Notes under the pieces: generated by a model
Told to the model about the DNA's origin: nothing
The model's database searches: none
The model's input: the letters and a program-made list of their open reading frames with translations, nothing else
Origin: Streptomyces sp. NBC_01231
Lineage (GTDB): Bacteria > Actinomycetota > Actinomycetes > Streptomycetales > Streptomycetaceae
Direction: 5' to 3'
Assembly (NCBI GenBank): GCA_035999765.1
Contig: CP108521.1
Location: forward strand, 7,254,001-7,318,000
Length of the DNA: 64,000 nt
In this document: positions 41,145-50,520 of the stretch, piece by piece
How the letters are laid out: each line of letters begins with the position of its first letter
Position numbering within the stretch: the stretch's first letter is position 1
Translations under genes and position numbers: made by a program

Positions 41145-42535
41145 CAGCGGGCACCTCCGAGCGGCAAGGTGGCGAGAACGCCGGGAAGTTGTTCACGGTC
41201 CAGTCGGGCGAGCCCGGTCCGCACCTGCCGCGCCGTCTGTTCCAGATCGCGTCGCGCGTTCGTCAGTTCCTGGTTGCTGCGGCCGGTGATCCGGAGGTGA
41301 CCGGCGACGGACACGTCCTTCCGGTCTCCCCGGGCGAGGGTCAGGCTGAAGGTCGTCGCCAGCGCGGGAACGGCTGTGAGCTGAGCCACCAACTGCGCCA
41401 GTGACGTACCGGAATCGCCCAGCTGAGGCCAGCGCCGCACCCAGTACGTGGTGTGCCGCCGGTTGTCGCAGCGCCAGCTACGGCTGGTCTCCTCGGTCCG
41501 CCGCTGCGGCACCTCGCCCCGCCCCGCCTGGGCGGCCTGCGCGGTCACCATCGGGTTGGCGCACGCGGAGGTGGCGATCGCGGCCGTCACCTCTTCCTCC
41601 GTGAGGATGTTCGCGAGGAATCCGGCGCCGGTCAGCCGGCTGGCCAGATGCTCCGCCGACCGCACCAGACACTTCTGCGCGCCCAGCAGGCCACCCCCGC
41701 GGGCGGCCACCGCCTCCGGGCACAACTCGGGGTCCAGCTTCAGCGCGATCCACATGATGCGCACCGAGGGAGAACCCGTCTGGGCCTGCAGCGGGGCGTA
41801 GTTGCTCACCACGACGGACTGCTGGGGCAGGTGCAGCGCGGGCGCCGGCTGGGTGTGCACCACGATCTGCGCCGACTCCAGAAGGATCCCGTCGACGTCG
41901 AGCGCGTCCTGCACGAGCGCGACGGGCAGCGGCCGACGACTGCGCTCCGCGCGCAGGGCACCGGCGTCCGACTCCACCTGGAGCAGCGCGGTGAGAAAGC
42001 CCCCGTCGCCCACCATGCCCACCGGTCGTCGCTGATCGCGGTCGTCGCCACGGCTGTGGCTGTACGTCCTCAGGTTCGGGTCGCATTCCACGGCGGGCGC
42101 CAGACCGGAGTCGGTGTCGGGCGGGAGCGGTGTGTTCGCGGCCCTGCGGGTACGGGCCCGCAGCGCCAGCAGGGCGCCCAGCCACTCGGGCAGGGAGAGC
42201 CCACGGCGTCGTACGAGAGCGAGCACCACGAGGGACGCGGCGACCACGCCGGTCGGCACCAGCGCGACCGGGCCGATGAGCCACCCGACGGCGACGAGGG
42301 CCGCCGCCAGCTCCAGCATGACCAGTCGCTGCACCGTGAACGAACCACCGCGCCCCGAGCGCGACTTGAGGTGCGGAGCGACGGACCCCTGGTACGCGGC
42401 GGAGGCGGCGTGGGCCGCGCCCGACCGTGCCGTCGGGGGCTGGGGCGAGGACGGGCCGGGGGAACCCGACCGGCGCGCGCGATTCGATCTCGACCCCGAT
42501 TGCGATCGCGACCGGGCCCGCGTTGCGGAAGCCAT
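41144..42535 (-). CDS. eccE: Type VII secretion protein EccE
   Basis: The ATG at 42535 is preceded by GTG (42538) in frame, with TTTTGGAG close upstream; either could start. The 463-residue protein has a basic Ser/Arg-rich N-terminus, then two adjacent membrane segments (about 70-107; MLELAAALVAVGWLIGPVAL and VVAASLVVLALV). A large soluble domain follows with LPQQSVVVSNYAPLQ and RRHTTYWVRRWPQLG, typical of EccE. EccE is a peripheral subunit of the ESX membrane complex. It diverges from eccB across 204 bases, which hold no gene; CATAGT at 42634 is a possible -10. Confidence 0.85.
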   Translation of the reverse strand: MASATRARSRSQSGSRSNRARRSGSPGPSSPQPPTARSGAAHAASAAYQGSVAPHLKSRSGRGGSFTVQRLVMLELAAALVAVGWLIGPVALVPTGVVAASLVVLALVRRRGLSLPEWLGALLALRARTRRAANTPLPPDTDSGLAPAVECDPNLRTYSHSRGDDRDQRRPVGMVGDGGFLTALLQVESDAGALRAERSRRPLPVALVQDALDVDGILLESAQIVVHTQPAPALHLPQQSVVVSNYAPLQAQTGSPSVRIMWIALKLDPELCPEAVAARGGGLLGAQKCLVRSAEHLASRLTGAGFLANILTEEEVTAAIATSACANPMVTAQAAQAGRGEVPQRRTEETSRSWRCDNRRHTTYWVRRWPQLGDSGTSLAQLVAQLTAVPALATTFSLTLARGDRKDVSVAGHLRITGRSNQELTNARRDLEQTARQVRTGLARLDREQLPGVLATLPLGGAR

Positions 42536-42739
42536 CACTCCAAAACCCCCGAACTCTCCCTAAAACCCGTGCCCTTCGGCCCCTTCCAGGCCTGAGCACC
42601 CTACCCGTGCCACCAGCACGGTCACGCAACAGGCATAGTAGGGGGCGGCTCTGACAGCCCAGGCATCAGAGGCAACAGAGGACGGGGTCGAACCTTCACA
42701 GGTCCCCCACGGCTCCGCACGGGGAGAGAGCGGACACAG

Positions 42740-44263
42740 ATGGCATCACGGCGGGACGAACTCAACGCCTACACCTTCGCGAAGCGCCGTACGCTCGCAT
42801 CCTTTCTGCAGCCCTCTCCGACGGGCTCGGAGGAAGGCGCACCCAAGCCGCTGAAGGCACTGCTGCCGGGCACCATCGTCGGCGTGGTGATCCTCGCGGT
42901 GTTCGGCGGCATCGGCATGTTCAGTCCGACCGCGCCCAAGGGCTGGGACACCCCTGAAGAGCACGTCATCGTCGCGAGCGACTCGACCACCCGGTACGTG
43001 GTGCTGAAGACGGGCAAACAGAAGCAGCTGCATCCGGTCCTCAACATGGCCTCGGCCAAGCTCCTGCTGGACCCCGGCAAGGCCGACGTCATCACCGTCG
43101 ACGAGAAGATCCTGGACAGCGGCAAGCCGCCGCACGGCGCCACGATCGGCATCCCGTACGCCCCCGACCGGCTGCCCTCCGCCGACGAGGCCGAGACCGC
43201 CAAGCGCTGGGCGGTCTGCGAACGTCCCGGCGAGGGCGGCCGCGCCATCCAGAAGGCCGCGTTCGTCTTCGCCAAGAAGGAGTTCGGCAAGACGGAGGGG
43301 CGCGACAAGCTCACCGGCGGCGATCTGATGTACGTCGTCGGCCCGGACGAGAAGACCCAGTACGTGGTCGACGCGAAGGGCACGGCGTACCAGATCAAGG
43401 ACACCGGCGACACCGAGCTGCTCAAGGCCCTCGACACCCAGGGCAGGAAGCCGCAGCGGGTGTCCCAGGAGTGGCTGGACACCCTGCGCAAGGGCGACCC
43501 GCTCTCCATCCCGTCGGTCGACGGCGTACCCGGGGCAGTGGCGAACGCGGGCCTCCCCGAGCAGTTCGACAAGGTCGGTGAGGTCGTCAAGGCCCCCAAC
43601 GGCTCGCGGATGCAGTACTACGTGGTCGAGGCGGGCCACGTGGCCGAGATCTCCGAGTTCGTCGCCACCCTGCTGCTCAACAGCGGCGACCTCGTCGCCG
43701 TCGGACAGGCTGGTGAGGCGCAGCAGGTGGGCCCCGCGGCGGCCAACGAGAGCACGCCGTTCAAGACGGCGACGAACACCTGGCCGACGCTCACGCCGAA
43801 GATGGTGAACGACGGCACCAGCGCCACCTCCGGCCGCAACACCGTCTGCAACGTCCTGCTCTCGGTCGGCGGCAAGGGCAAGACGTCCCTGTCCACCTGG
43901 GCGAGCACGGACTTCCCCGCCCAACTGCCCACGGGGTCCTCAAGCGGCTACGTCACCGCCGGCTCCGGCCAGCTCTACCGCCAGTTCCAGGGCACGGAGA
44001 CCGGCGCGGGCGGCGTCTTCCTGGTCACCGACACGGGCCTGCGCTACGCCCTGCAGTCCAACAGCGACCGCGCCACCGACGACGAGGGCGTCGGCAGCTC
44101 CGTCAAGCAGCGCCAGGAGGAGTTGCAGGAAGCCAAGATCGCCCAGACCCGGCTCGGCTACGAGAAGGTGACCCCCACGCCCGTCCCCGCAGTGTGGTCG
44201 ACGTTCCTGCCGACGGGCCCGCGCCTGTCGGAGGCGGCGGCTCGGCTGCCGCAGGGCTCGTAG
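42740..44263 (+). CDS. eccB: Type VII secretion protein EccB
   Basis: The ATG has GGGGAGAG upstream. The 507-residue protein starts MASRRDELNAYTFAKRR, the conserved EccB cytoplasmic N-terminus. One membrane segment (about 43-62, LPGTIVGVVILAVFGGIGMF) is followed by a large extracytoplasmic domain with R-type repeats (YVVLKTGKQKQLHPVLNMASA). Two cysteines, one in WAVCERP and one in NTVCNVLLS, may pair as in mycobacterial EccB. It is a core part of the ESX translocon. mycP follows after 25 bases. Confidence 0.95.
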   Translation: MASRRDELNAYTFAKRRTLASFLQPSPTGSEEGAPKPLKALLPGTIVGVVILAVFGGIGMFSPTAPKGWDTPEEHVIVASDSTTRYVVLKTGKQKQLHPVLNMASAKLLLDPGKADVITVDEKILDSGKPPHGATIGIPYAPDRLPSADEAETAKRWAVCERPGEGGRAIQKAAFVFAKKEFGKTEGRDKLTGGDLMYVVGPDEKTQYVVDAKGTAYQIKDTGDTELLKALDTQGRKPQRVSQEWLDTLRKGDPLSIPSVDGVPGAVANAGLPEQFDKVGEVVKAPNGSRMQYYVVEAGHVAEISEFVATLLLNSGDLVAVGQAGEAQQVGPAAANESTPFKTATNTWPTLTPKMVNDGTSATSGRNTVCNVLLSVGGKGKTSLSTWASTDFPAQLPTGSSSGYVTAGSGQLYRQFQGTETGAGGVFLVTDTGLRYALQSNSDRATDDEGVGSSVKQRQEELQEAKIAQTRLGYEKVTPTPVPAVWSTFLPTGPRLSEAAARLPQGS

Positions 44264-44288
44264 CGGCGGGGCGGAGGAGAACGAAGCG

Positions 44289-45557
44289 ATGCTCAACGCA
44301 AGGACGTCGGCGATCCGGGGGCAGGGCAGAAGGGCGGCGGCACTGGCCGCCGCCACCACGATCGTGGCAAGTGTCTCGGTGGTCGCCCTGCCCGCGACCG
44401 CCGCCCGCGCGGACGAGGAGTGCACGTTCCCGTCGAAGCCGTACGCGGGCCGCCCCTGGGCACTGCAACGCGTCAACCTCGACGAACTCTGGGCGCAGTC
44501 CAGGGGCAAGAACGTCCAGGTGGCCGTGATCGACACCGGCGTGGACGTCAAGAACCGGCAGCTCACGAAGGCCGTCGAGGCGTCCAAGGGCGCGAACCTC
44601 CTGCCCCCGAAGAACGCCAAGGGCGAGAAGATCGACCGCGGTAACAGCCAGGGCACCACCGACACGGTGGGCCACGGCACACGGGTGGCCGGCATCATCG
44701 CGGCCCGCCCGATGAAGGGGACCGGCTTCGTGGGCCTGGCGCCCGACGCCATGATCATCCCCATCAAGCAGAACAACGCGGAGGGCGACGGGACGGCCAT
44801 CTCCCTGGCGACCGCGATCAAGCACGCGGTCGCCGAGGGCGCCGACGTCATCAACATCTCCCAGGACACGGCCAACGCCGTGAAGCCCGACTCGCGCCTG
44901 GAGGACGCCGTCAACTACGCCCTCGGCCAGAAGGTCGTGGTCGTCGCCTCGGCGGGCAACGACGGCCTGGGCGGCAAGGTCCAGATCACCTACCCGGCGT
45001 CGTACAAGGGCGTCCTCGCGGTCGCGGCCTCCGACCGCAACAACGAGCGGGCAGCCTTCTCCCAATCGGGAGATTTCGTGGGAGTCGCCGCCCCGGGTGT
45101 CGACATGATCTCCACAGTTCCCGGCGGCGGTCACTGCTCCGACAACGGTACGAGCTTCTCAGCGCCGTACGTGGCGGGTGTGGCCGCGCTCCTCAAGTCC
45201 AAGTACCCCACGTGGACGGCCCAGGAGGTCGTCGCGCAGATCGAACAGACGGCGGAACGCTCGATCCCCGGCAACGACCGCAACGTCGGCTGGGGAGTCG
45301 TCGACCCCGTCAAGGCCCTGACGGCCGTGGACCCGGAAAACCCCGTCCAGTCCCCCAAGCCGGAGGACGGCGTCACCAGGGCAGAGGCCCCGTCCATCAC
45401 ACCGCTGCACTTCGGCGAGTCGGCCGAGGAACGCAACACGCGCCTGGCGACGTACGTCGTCGTGGGCGGGCTGGTCGTGGTGGCCGGGCTGAGCGGTACG
45501 GCGGTGGCGGTGCGGGATGCCCGACGGCGGCGGGGGCGGCTCGGGGGCCAGGTGTGA
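44289..45557 (+). CDS. mycP: Mycosin (ESX-associated subtilisin-like protease), copy 1
   Basis: The 422-residue product has a signal peptide (about 1-42), an S8 catalytic domain and a C-terminal membrane anchor (YVVVGGLVVVAGLSGTAVAV) with a basic tail. The catalytic residues are Asp82 (VIDTG), His129 (GHGTRVAG) and Ser289 (GTSFSAP); Asn224 fits the oxyanion position. Mycosins are needed for ESX membrane-complex stability, independently of some protease activity, in mycobacteria. The product sits next to eccB as usual. A second mycosin lies at 60071. Confidence 0.93.
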   Translation: MLNARTSAIRGQGRRAAALAAATTIVASVSVVALPATAARADEECTFPSKPYAGRPWALQRVNLDELWAQSRGKNVQVAVIDTGVDVKNRQLTKAVEASKGANLLPPKNAKGEKIDRGNSQGTTDTVGHGTRVAGIIAARPMKGTGFVGLAPDAMIIPIKQNNAEGDGTAISLATAIKHAVAEGADVINISQDTANAVKPDSRLEDAVNYALGQKVVVVASAGNDGLGGKVQITYPASYKGVLAVAASDRNNERAAFSQSGDFVGVAAPGVDMISTVPGGGHCSDNGTSFSAPYVAGVAALLKSKYPTWTAQEVVAQIEQTAERSIPGNDRNVGWGVVDPVKALTAVDPENPVQSPKPEDGVTRAEAPSITPLHFGESAEERNTRLATYVVVGGLVVVAGLSGTAVAVRDARRRRGRLGGQV

Positions 45558-45645
45558 CTGTGGCGGGCGCGGCACGGAGGCCAGGCGTCACGGTGGTGGT
45601 GCCGCGCGGAATACCGGGTCGGCGTGAGCGGCTGGAGGGCGGCGT

Positions 45646-46263
45646 ATGGACGCGCTGACCAAGCTGAACATTCTGGGGCTGCTGCTGGCGGCCGTATTCC
45701 TCGGCATGGCCTGCGTGAGGTCGCAGCGGGTGCGCGCCTGGCGGGCCGCCGTCAACCCGTCGGCCGAGGAAGTTCCCGACTCCGCATTCACCGTCGCCCG
45801 CGTCACCTTCGTCGCCCTTGCCGGCATCTGCGTCTACATGGCGGTCCAGGGCTTCGGGGTCTCCGACGACGCGTCGTGGGACGACAGCGAGCTGACCAGT
45901 GCGGTGAACGGGGCCACGGACGCCTTGGACGGCAGCTTCACTTATGGCGACCCGAACGAGGACGCGACCACCGAGTTCGACGGTGATGAATACGCCACGA
46001 CGATCGAGGACGAAATCGTCGAACACGGCGGCGGCGACGCCCCCCAGTACGGCGCGGACGCCGCTCTCACCGGCCCGCCCCTGTCCGGCCGGGCCTCCTA
46101 CCGCATCACGGCCAACGGCGCGAACAACAGCTACTGCGTACGCGTCACGCGCACCCATTCGGGAGACGTCGAGACGGTCGCACCGGGCCTGCCGGGTGAT
46201 CAGGCGGCGGTGACGATGCCGAAGTACACGTACGCGGTGTCCAGTCAGGCGGGGGAGTGCTGA
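45646..46263 (+). CDS. Membrane protein of unknown function, acidic ectodomain
   Basis: The ATG has GGAGGGCGG upstream. The 205-residue protein has two membrane segments (about 8-24, ILGLLLAAVFLGMACV; about 50-68, VARVTFVALAGICVYMAVQ). An Asp/Glu-rich ectodomain follows (SWDDSELTSAV, DPNEDATTEFDGDEYATTIEDE). Two cysteines near the end could pair. No family recognised. It lies between mycP and a strong terminator and may be an accessory ESX membrane protein. Confidence 0.75.
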   Translation: MDALTKLNILGLLLAAVFLGMACVRSQRVRAWRAAVNPSAEEVPDSAFTVARVTFVALAGICVYMAVQGFGVSDDASWDDSELTSAVNGATDALDGSFTYGDPNEDATTEFDGDEYATTIEDEIVEHGGGDAPQYGADAALTGPPLSGRASYRITANGANNSYCVRVTRTHSGDVETVAPGLPGDQAAVTMPKYTYAVSSQAGEC

Positions 46264-46279
46264 CTCGGGGTGTCCGTCC

Positions 46280-46332
46280 TGACGCCGTAGCGCCGGTGAC
46301 GCCATGACGACGTCACCGGCGCTACGGCGTCA
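46280..46332. terminator. Long terminator between the eccB-mycP operon and cassette A
   Basis: TGACGCCGTAGCGCCGGTGAC-type arm pairs perfectly over 20-21 bp with GTCACCGGCGCTACGGCGTCA-type arm around an 11-base loop. It serves the forward unit (45646) and the convergent lipoprotein gene. Confidence 0.92.
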
Positions 46333-46425
46333 CCGGTGTGCTCCACGCCCCGCTCACGAGCACGCGTAAGCGATCTGCACGCGCGAGCGGGTGGGTCGGA
46401 CGGTTGAACGGGACAGACTCAGCTG

Positions 46426-46779
46426 TCAGTTCGCAGCCGGGGAAGGCGCGTCGTCGGCCTTGATGTCGAAGTTGATGTTGTCTCCGTCGACCGAGGAAAC
46501 CTTGACGGTCACGCCCAAAGTGCTGCCGTCGGACGCCGTGAGCGTGCAACGGGTGGTGGTGCCGACCTTCCCGGCGAGGTCCTCGGGGCAGGTGATGTCA
46601 GGCTTCGGCTGGCCCGTCGTGGCGGCGAGTTTCTCGGCGACCGTGGTGGCCAGCTTGTCCTTGGAAATCTTCGCCTCGGACTTGTCAGCGCTGACCGAGG
46701 CCGAGCAGCCGACGAGCAGCACGCCGACGGCTACCGCCGAAAGGCTCCAAGTTGCTGCGGACAAGCGGGCCATGGCCAT
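46426..46779 (-). CDS. DUF4333-type lipoprotein, copy A
   Basis: The ATG at 46779 is chosen because GGAG lies five bases before it. The 117-residue product has a signal peptide ending in lipobox LLVGC, then a DUF4333-like domain with a Cys pair (DITCPEDLAGKVG, TRCTLTASDGSTLGV). By hand alignment it is about 78% identical to the product at 50893. DUF4333 proteins are extracytoplasmic; function is not known. It is transcribed away from the helper and WXG genes of cassette A. The 409-base gap to 47189 holds no gene, and part of it is shared with cassette B. Confidence 0.82.
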   Translation of the reverse strand: MAMARLSAATWSLSAVAVGVLLVGCSASVSADKSEAKISKDKLATTVAEKLAATTGQPKPDITCPEDLAGKVGTTTRCTLTASDGSTLGVTVKVSSVDGDNINFDIKADDAPSPAAN

Positions 46780-47188
46780 GAGGGCTCCATTCCTGGGATC
46801 AAGACAAGAAGACGCCAGAAGCATACGGGGCGGAACTGGTCAGGTCGTATTGCCGGATGGGAGCCTGGCTTGCAACCTATGGAGCTCCATGACCTCTTCA
46901 TTACCTCCGCAAAATATCTTCACCACTAATTCAGCATTGATTCACTGCCGGGGTGGGCCATTTCGCGACCGCGGATGAGGCGCTTGCAGCAGGCGAGCCG
47001 GCCGGAAAGACGGTTGCCAACCGGGAGGCTGCCCGGCGCGGTCCTGAGCTGCTGCGTAGCTGAATGGCAGGAGTCGTGAGGGGGCGGTGAGCGAGCCCCC
47101 TTTTAGTGTGATCTTGGTGCTAGCGTCAGGGAGACTTTCAGTCAACATGTAGGCGTACAGGCTGAGTTACAGAAAAGAGGGTCTCGCC

Positions 47189-47491
47189 GTGGGCGGTCTC
47201 GGAGTAGGCCCAGGGGTCCTCAAGAAGGGCGCTTCGGGCATTCTGGAATGTCTCACACCGGTCGAGAAAGTAGACCTGAAGGATCCGGCCGGGGAGGCCA
47301 GTTCACTCGGGGAACAGTCGGCGGCCGACGCGTTGACGGCATTCTGCGCCACGTGGGAGTTGGGGGCCGGGTTCCTCTCCGACTGTGCGGCGACCCTCGC
47401 GGAAGGTCTGAACTCGGCCAACACCGACTTCGCGGCGACGGACGAAGCCATTCGTGACGCGGTGAATTCGGTCAAGTCGGACTTGAATTAG
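47189..47491 (+). CDS. Small helical protein of cassette A (WXG-like helper)
   Basis: The GTG has AAGAGGG upstream. The 100-residue product is predicted helical with a central break (ATWELGAGFL) resembling the WXG turn, and a C-terminal helix EAIRDAVNSVKSDLN. No signal peptide. It is followed after 25 bases by the large WXG protein, the usual position for a secretion partner or chaperone. Family assignment is uncertain. Confidence 0.62.
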   Translation: MGGLGVGPGVLKKGASGILECLTPVEKVDLKDPAGEASSLGEQSAADALTAFCATWELGAGFLSDCAATLAEGLNSANTDFAATDEAIRDAVNSVKSDLN

Positions 47492-47516
47492 TTTTAGAGA
47501 CGGGGAATCCTCATCC

Positions 47517-48806
47517 ATGGCAGCCGCATTGGGGTCGACGACCGACCCCAAGGAGCTCATCCCGGGCGACACCAAAAAACTGGGGGAGCTGGTCACCACC
47601 CTCAACAGTTGGTCGGGCAAATTCGACGGAGTCGGCGACGGCCTGCGCGACCTGAGGATTTCGGGATGGACTGGTAAGGCCAGTGACGCATTCTGGCCCA
47701 CCCTGTCCAAAGAGAAGAGCAACTGGTATCTCGCCGCCGACGCGATGTCGGGGGCGGCCACAGCGGTTTCCTCGTATTCCTCCACTCTGAGCTGGGCGCA
47801 GCAGCAGGCCGCGACAGCGATCGAGCAGTGGAAGTCCGGGGATCACGACGCGGCGGAAGCGACGCTGAAGGCCGCACACGCGCAACTCGACCCCGAGGCC
47901 AAGGCATTGGCCAAGAAGCTCGACAACCTCGCGGGAGGCGCCTCCGACAGCCCTGGCTGGCTTGCTGACGCCAGGCAGTACGTCGATACCCAGAAGTGGG
48001 TCAGTGATCACAGTGCCGGCAAGACCAATCAGACCCGGTGGATGGCGGAGCGGCAGAAGTGGTTGGGCGGCGAGGAAGGCCGCTGGCGCCAGGACAAGCA
48101 GTGGGGCAAGGACGAGAACGGCAACTGGTTCATCAAGGACAAGCCCGCGCAGGCCGACGAGGGAGACCCCGCCGCACCGGGCAGCAAGACCAACACGACC
48201 GTCAAGCTCGCCGAATGGTCGGGCGGCGCCAGCGCCTGGTCGGATGGCGTCTCCAGAGAGGGAAAGGTGGGCGGCGCCGACCTGAAAGGCAGCGCGGGCG
48301 TTTCCGCACTCGGAGTGGATGGATCCGTCGCCGCGAGCGTCGCGAACGGACGGTTGCAGGCCGGCGCGTCGGGGACCGCGTATCTGGCACAGGCCAAGGC
48401 GAACGGCAGCGCGGAATACGGCGTCGCCGCGGTCCAGGGCGAGGCGAAGGCCTTCGCGGGTGCTGAGGCCTCAGCCAACCTCGGCGTCGGCAAGGACGGA
48501 CTGCACGCCGGCGCAGAGGCGTTCGCCGGAGCCAAGGCCACCGGGTCGGTCTCGGGCGACGTCGCCGGCGTCGGTGCCGGTGTCAGCGGCGAGGCATGGG
48601 CGGGCGTGGGTGCTTCCGCCACCGCTGACCTGGGCATGACCGACGGCAAGTTCACCATCGGCGGAGATCTCGGAGTCGGTCTGGGCGTCGGCGGCAAGGT
48701 CTCCTTCGACGTCACCGTGGATCCCGGAAAGATGGTCGACTCGGTCGGTGACGCGGCTGACGCAGTGGGCGACGGCTGGGACAACACGGTCGGCAGCTGG
48801 TTCTAG
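47517..48806 (+). CDS. Putative type VII-secreted protein with Ala/Gly-rich repeat C-terminus, cassette A
   Basis: The 429-residue product starts with a type VII signal-like helical hairpin: ELIPGDTKKLGEL, then WTGKASDAFW (WXG at about 51-53) and further long helices. A basic/aromatic Trp-rich linker lies about 165-200 (RWMAERQKWLGGEEGRW). From about 230 the sequence is an imperfect Ala/Gly repeat (GVDGSVAASVANG, GAEAFAGAKATGSV, GVGASATADLG), ending near VTVDPGKMVDS. No toxin catalytic motif was recognised. The Ala/Gly region may be pore-like, filamentous or a surface domain; this is speculation. It is paralogous with 52769. Confidence 0.72.
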   Translation: MAAALGSTTDPKELIPGDTKKLGELVTTLNSWSGKFDGVGDGLRDLRISGWTGKASDAFWPTLSKEKSNWYLAADAMSGAATAVSSYSSTLSWAQQQAATAIEQWKSGDHDAAEATLKAAHAQLDPEAKALAKKLDNLAGGASDSPGWLADARQYVDTQKWVSDHSAGKTNQTRWMAERQKWLGGEEGRWRQDKQWGKDENGNWFIKDKPAQADEGDPAAPGSKTNTTVKLAEWSGGASAWSDGVSREGKVGGADLKGSAGVSALGVDGSVAASVANGRLQAGASGTAYLAQAKANGSAEYGVAAVQGEAKAFAGAEASANLGVGKDGLHAGAEAFAGAKATGSVSGDVAGVGAGVSGEAWAGVGASATADLGMTDGKFTIGGDLGVGLGVGGKVSFDVTVDPGKMVDSVGDAADAVGDGWDNTVGSWF

Positions 48807-48841
48807 TCTGAGCTGACGCTCATCAAGGAAGTGGATTCACG

Positions 48842-49357
48842 ATGGCTACCACGTTGCCGGTCAAGATCTCGTTCTCGCTGCCGGACGGCTGGCAGGCCGC
48901 GCCTCCGGACGAGGTGGGAGCACCCGGTGCCGCCTTCGTCGCGCTCCATCCCGCCTCCATCGACGAGGGGTTCACGGCGAACCTCACCATCGCGGGGCGG
49001 ATGCGGAACGACAGCGCCACCATGTGGGATATCGCCGCCGAGTCGGTGCAGCGGCTGGGACAGGCAGGGACCGTAGAGGTCGTCAAGAAGTCCGAAGTGG
49101 GCGCCCCGGACATCCCGGGGCTGACGGACTCACCCGGGGTGGTCCAGAACCTCCGTCTCTCCACCACCCTGAGGGGAGAACCTCTGGAACTGCTCCAGAG
49201 CCAGGTGTACCTCGGCATGGAGGACGTCAAGAATCCGGCGAAGCGCGCGGTCATCGAACTCGTCCTCACCGCGAAGCCGACCCAACTCGACGACGTGATC
49301 GGGGACTTCAAGGCGTTCCTCCGGACGGTGCGCCCGGCCGACGACACTCCCGCCTGA
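48842..49357 (+). CDS. LpqN-like domain protein, cassette A
   Basis: The 171-residue product has no signal peptide. It resembles the LpqN/LpqT domain: PVKISFSLPDGWQAAPPDE, then HPASIDEGFTANLTIAGR, then later strands and VIGDFKAFLRTVRP at the end. It lies 35 bases after the WXG protein. It is paralogous with 54148. The position after the putative effector suggests a chaperone, immunity or accessory role; none is shown. LpqN is a lipoprotein in mycobacteria, but this protein looks cytoplasmic. Confidence 0.68.
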   Translation: MATTLPVKISFSLPDGWQAAPPDEVGAPGAAFVALHPASIDEGFTANLTIAGRMRNDSATMWDIAAESVQRLGQAGTVEVVKKSEVGAPDIPGLTDSPGVVQNLRLSTTLRGEPLELLQSQVYLGMEDVKNPAKRAVIELVLTAKPTQLDDVIGDFKAFLRTVRPADDTPA

Positions 49358-49374
49358 GCGCCTCCTGGACGACT

Positions 49375-49424
49375 GAGTGCCCCTAGCCCCGGTGAACCTT
49401 CGGTACCGGGACAGGGGGCACTCT
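49375..49424. terminator. Bidirectional terminator between cassette A and the DUF3137-like gene
   Basis: GAGTGCCCC and GGGGCACTC form the outer stem, with CCCGGT/ACCGGG inside. It lies between convergent genes. The next 40 bases repeat GCGACTTGCTC. Confidence 0.8.
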
Positions 49425-49482
49425 GCTTGGTCGGGCGACTTGCTCAGGCGACTTGCTCGGATGGCTGGCGCAGGCGGCCAGC

Positions 49483-50199
49483 TCAGGCGGCAGTCCAAGC
49501 CTGTGCCGGAATCCGCTCCAGCACATCGCACAGGAAGTTCAACCGCTCCTCGACAGCCTGCGGAGACAACGTGCCGGTGTACCACGTGAACAGGTCATCG
49601 CCACGCAACGCAATCGGGGAATCCTTGGCTCGCGGGTCCGAGAGCAGGAAGGGCACCAGGTCACCACTCAGAACGCCGCGAACAGAAGCCTCGTCCCTGG
49701 TGGCGATGCAGAATTCCTGATCGAACTCTGGTACCCCGAGCTGAACCTTGGTCCTCCGGTCCATCAGCCCGTCCAGCTTGCCCGGGCGGTATATCTCCAC
49801 CTTCGGCCCCGAGCCGGGCGCCGTGACGACGAAGACCGATTCGACGATGAGCTGCTTACGCTCCGCTACTTCACCGCCCGACATGGGATTGTTGTATCGG
49901 TACTCGAAGTACTTGAAGGAACGGCCACGGAACTGTCCCGTGGTGTAGTGGTAAGCGCGCAGGTTCTCGCCGGAGCGGGGGAAGGGCCCTACACCGCAGA
50001 ACTGATCGATCTTCCCCTCCGCACGCGCCGTGTAGGCCCAGCCGCGTTCCGCAGCCATTCGGGGAAGCTGTGCGTACTCCTCCCCGACCTGCGCCGCCTG
50101 CTTTCGTCCACGTCTGGACATCACGAAGACGAGGGTGAACATGCCCGCGATGAAAGCGAAGAGCAGCCCCTTCACCAGAATCCCTACCAGTTGCTCCAT
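49483..50199 (-). CDS. DUF3137-like membrane protein
   Basis: The 238-residue product starts with one membrane segment (about 5-27, VGILVKGLLFAFIAGMFTLVFV) and a basic stop-transfer (SRRGRKQ). The soluble part resembles DUF3137-type proteins: AAERGWAYTARAE, AYHYTTGQFRGRSFKYFEYRY, FDQEFCIATRDEASVRGVL and WYTGTLSPQAVEERLNFL. Function unknown. No clear ribosome site. It separates the two cassettes and has no copy after cassette B. Confidence 0.68.
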   Translation of the reverse strand: MEQLVGILVKGLLFAFIAGMFTLVFVMSRRGRKQAAQVGEEYAQLPRMAAERGWAYTARAEGKIDQFCGVGPFPRSGENLRAYHYTTGQFRGRSFKYFEYRYNNPMSGGEVAERKQLIVESVFVVTAPGSGPKVEIYRPGKLDGLMDRRTKVQLGVPEFDQEFCIATRDEASVRGVLSGDLVPFLLSDPRAKDSPIALRGDDLFTWYTGTLSPQAVEERLNFLCDVLERIPAQAWTAA

Positions 50200-50520
50200 G
50201 ACACAAGACTATGGCGGACGTGAGCGACGCCGTAAACCGACCCTGATTAGGCAGCGGGCCCCAGCCGGTGCGCAAACGGGCTTTTCGCCTGCAATGCCCG
50301 CTGCTGGTGAGGGTGGGAGGTCGCGTAGCGCTGCGAGGATGTGCTGGATGCCACGGGCCCGGAGGCTATGGGTGCGTCCCTTTCCTGCACTTCATCGAGG
50401 CGGGAGTCGGCTGTCGGGTGACTGCCGGGAGGTAAGGGAGCTTTCTCCGGAGGGGGTGAACGTTGTGGCCAAGGCGGTGGATTTGCGAGATGAGATTGTT
50501 TAGATCTACGCCTTGTTGGT

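Noticed and set aside
47040..47070. tRNA-like stretch (GCTGCGTAGCTGAATGGCAGGAG)
   Set aside because: It resembles a tRNA D-arm start, but no acceptor stem, anticodon arm or T loop can be drawn around it.
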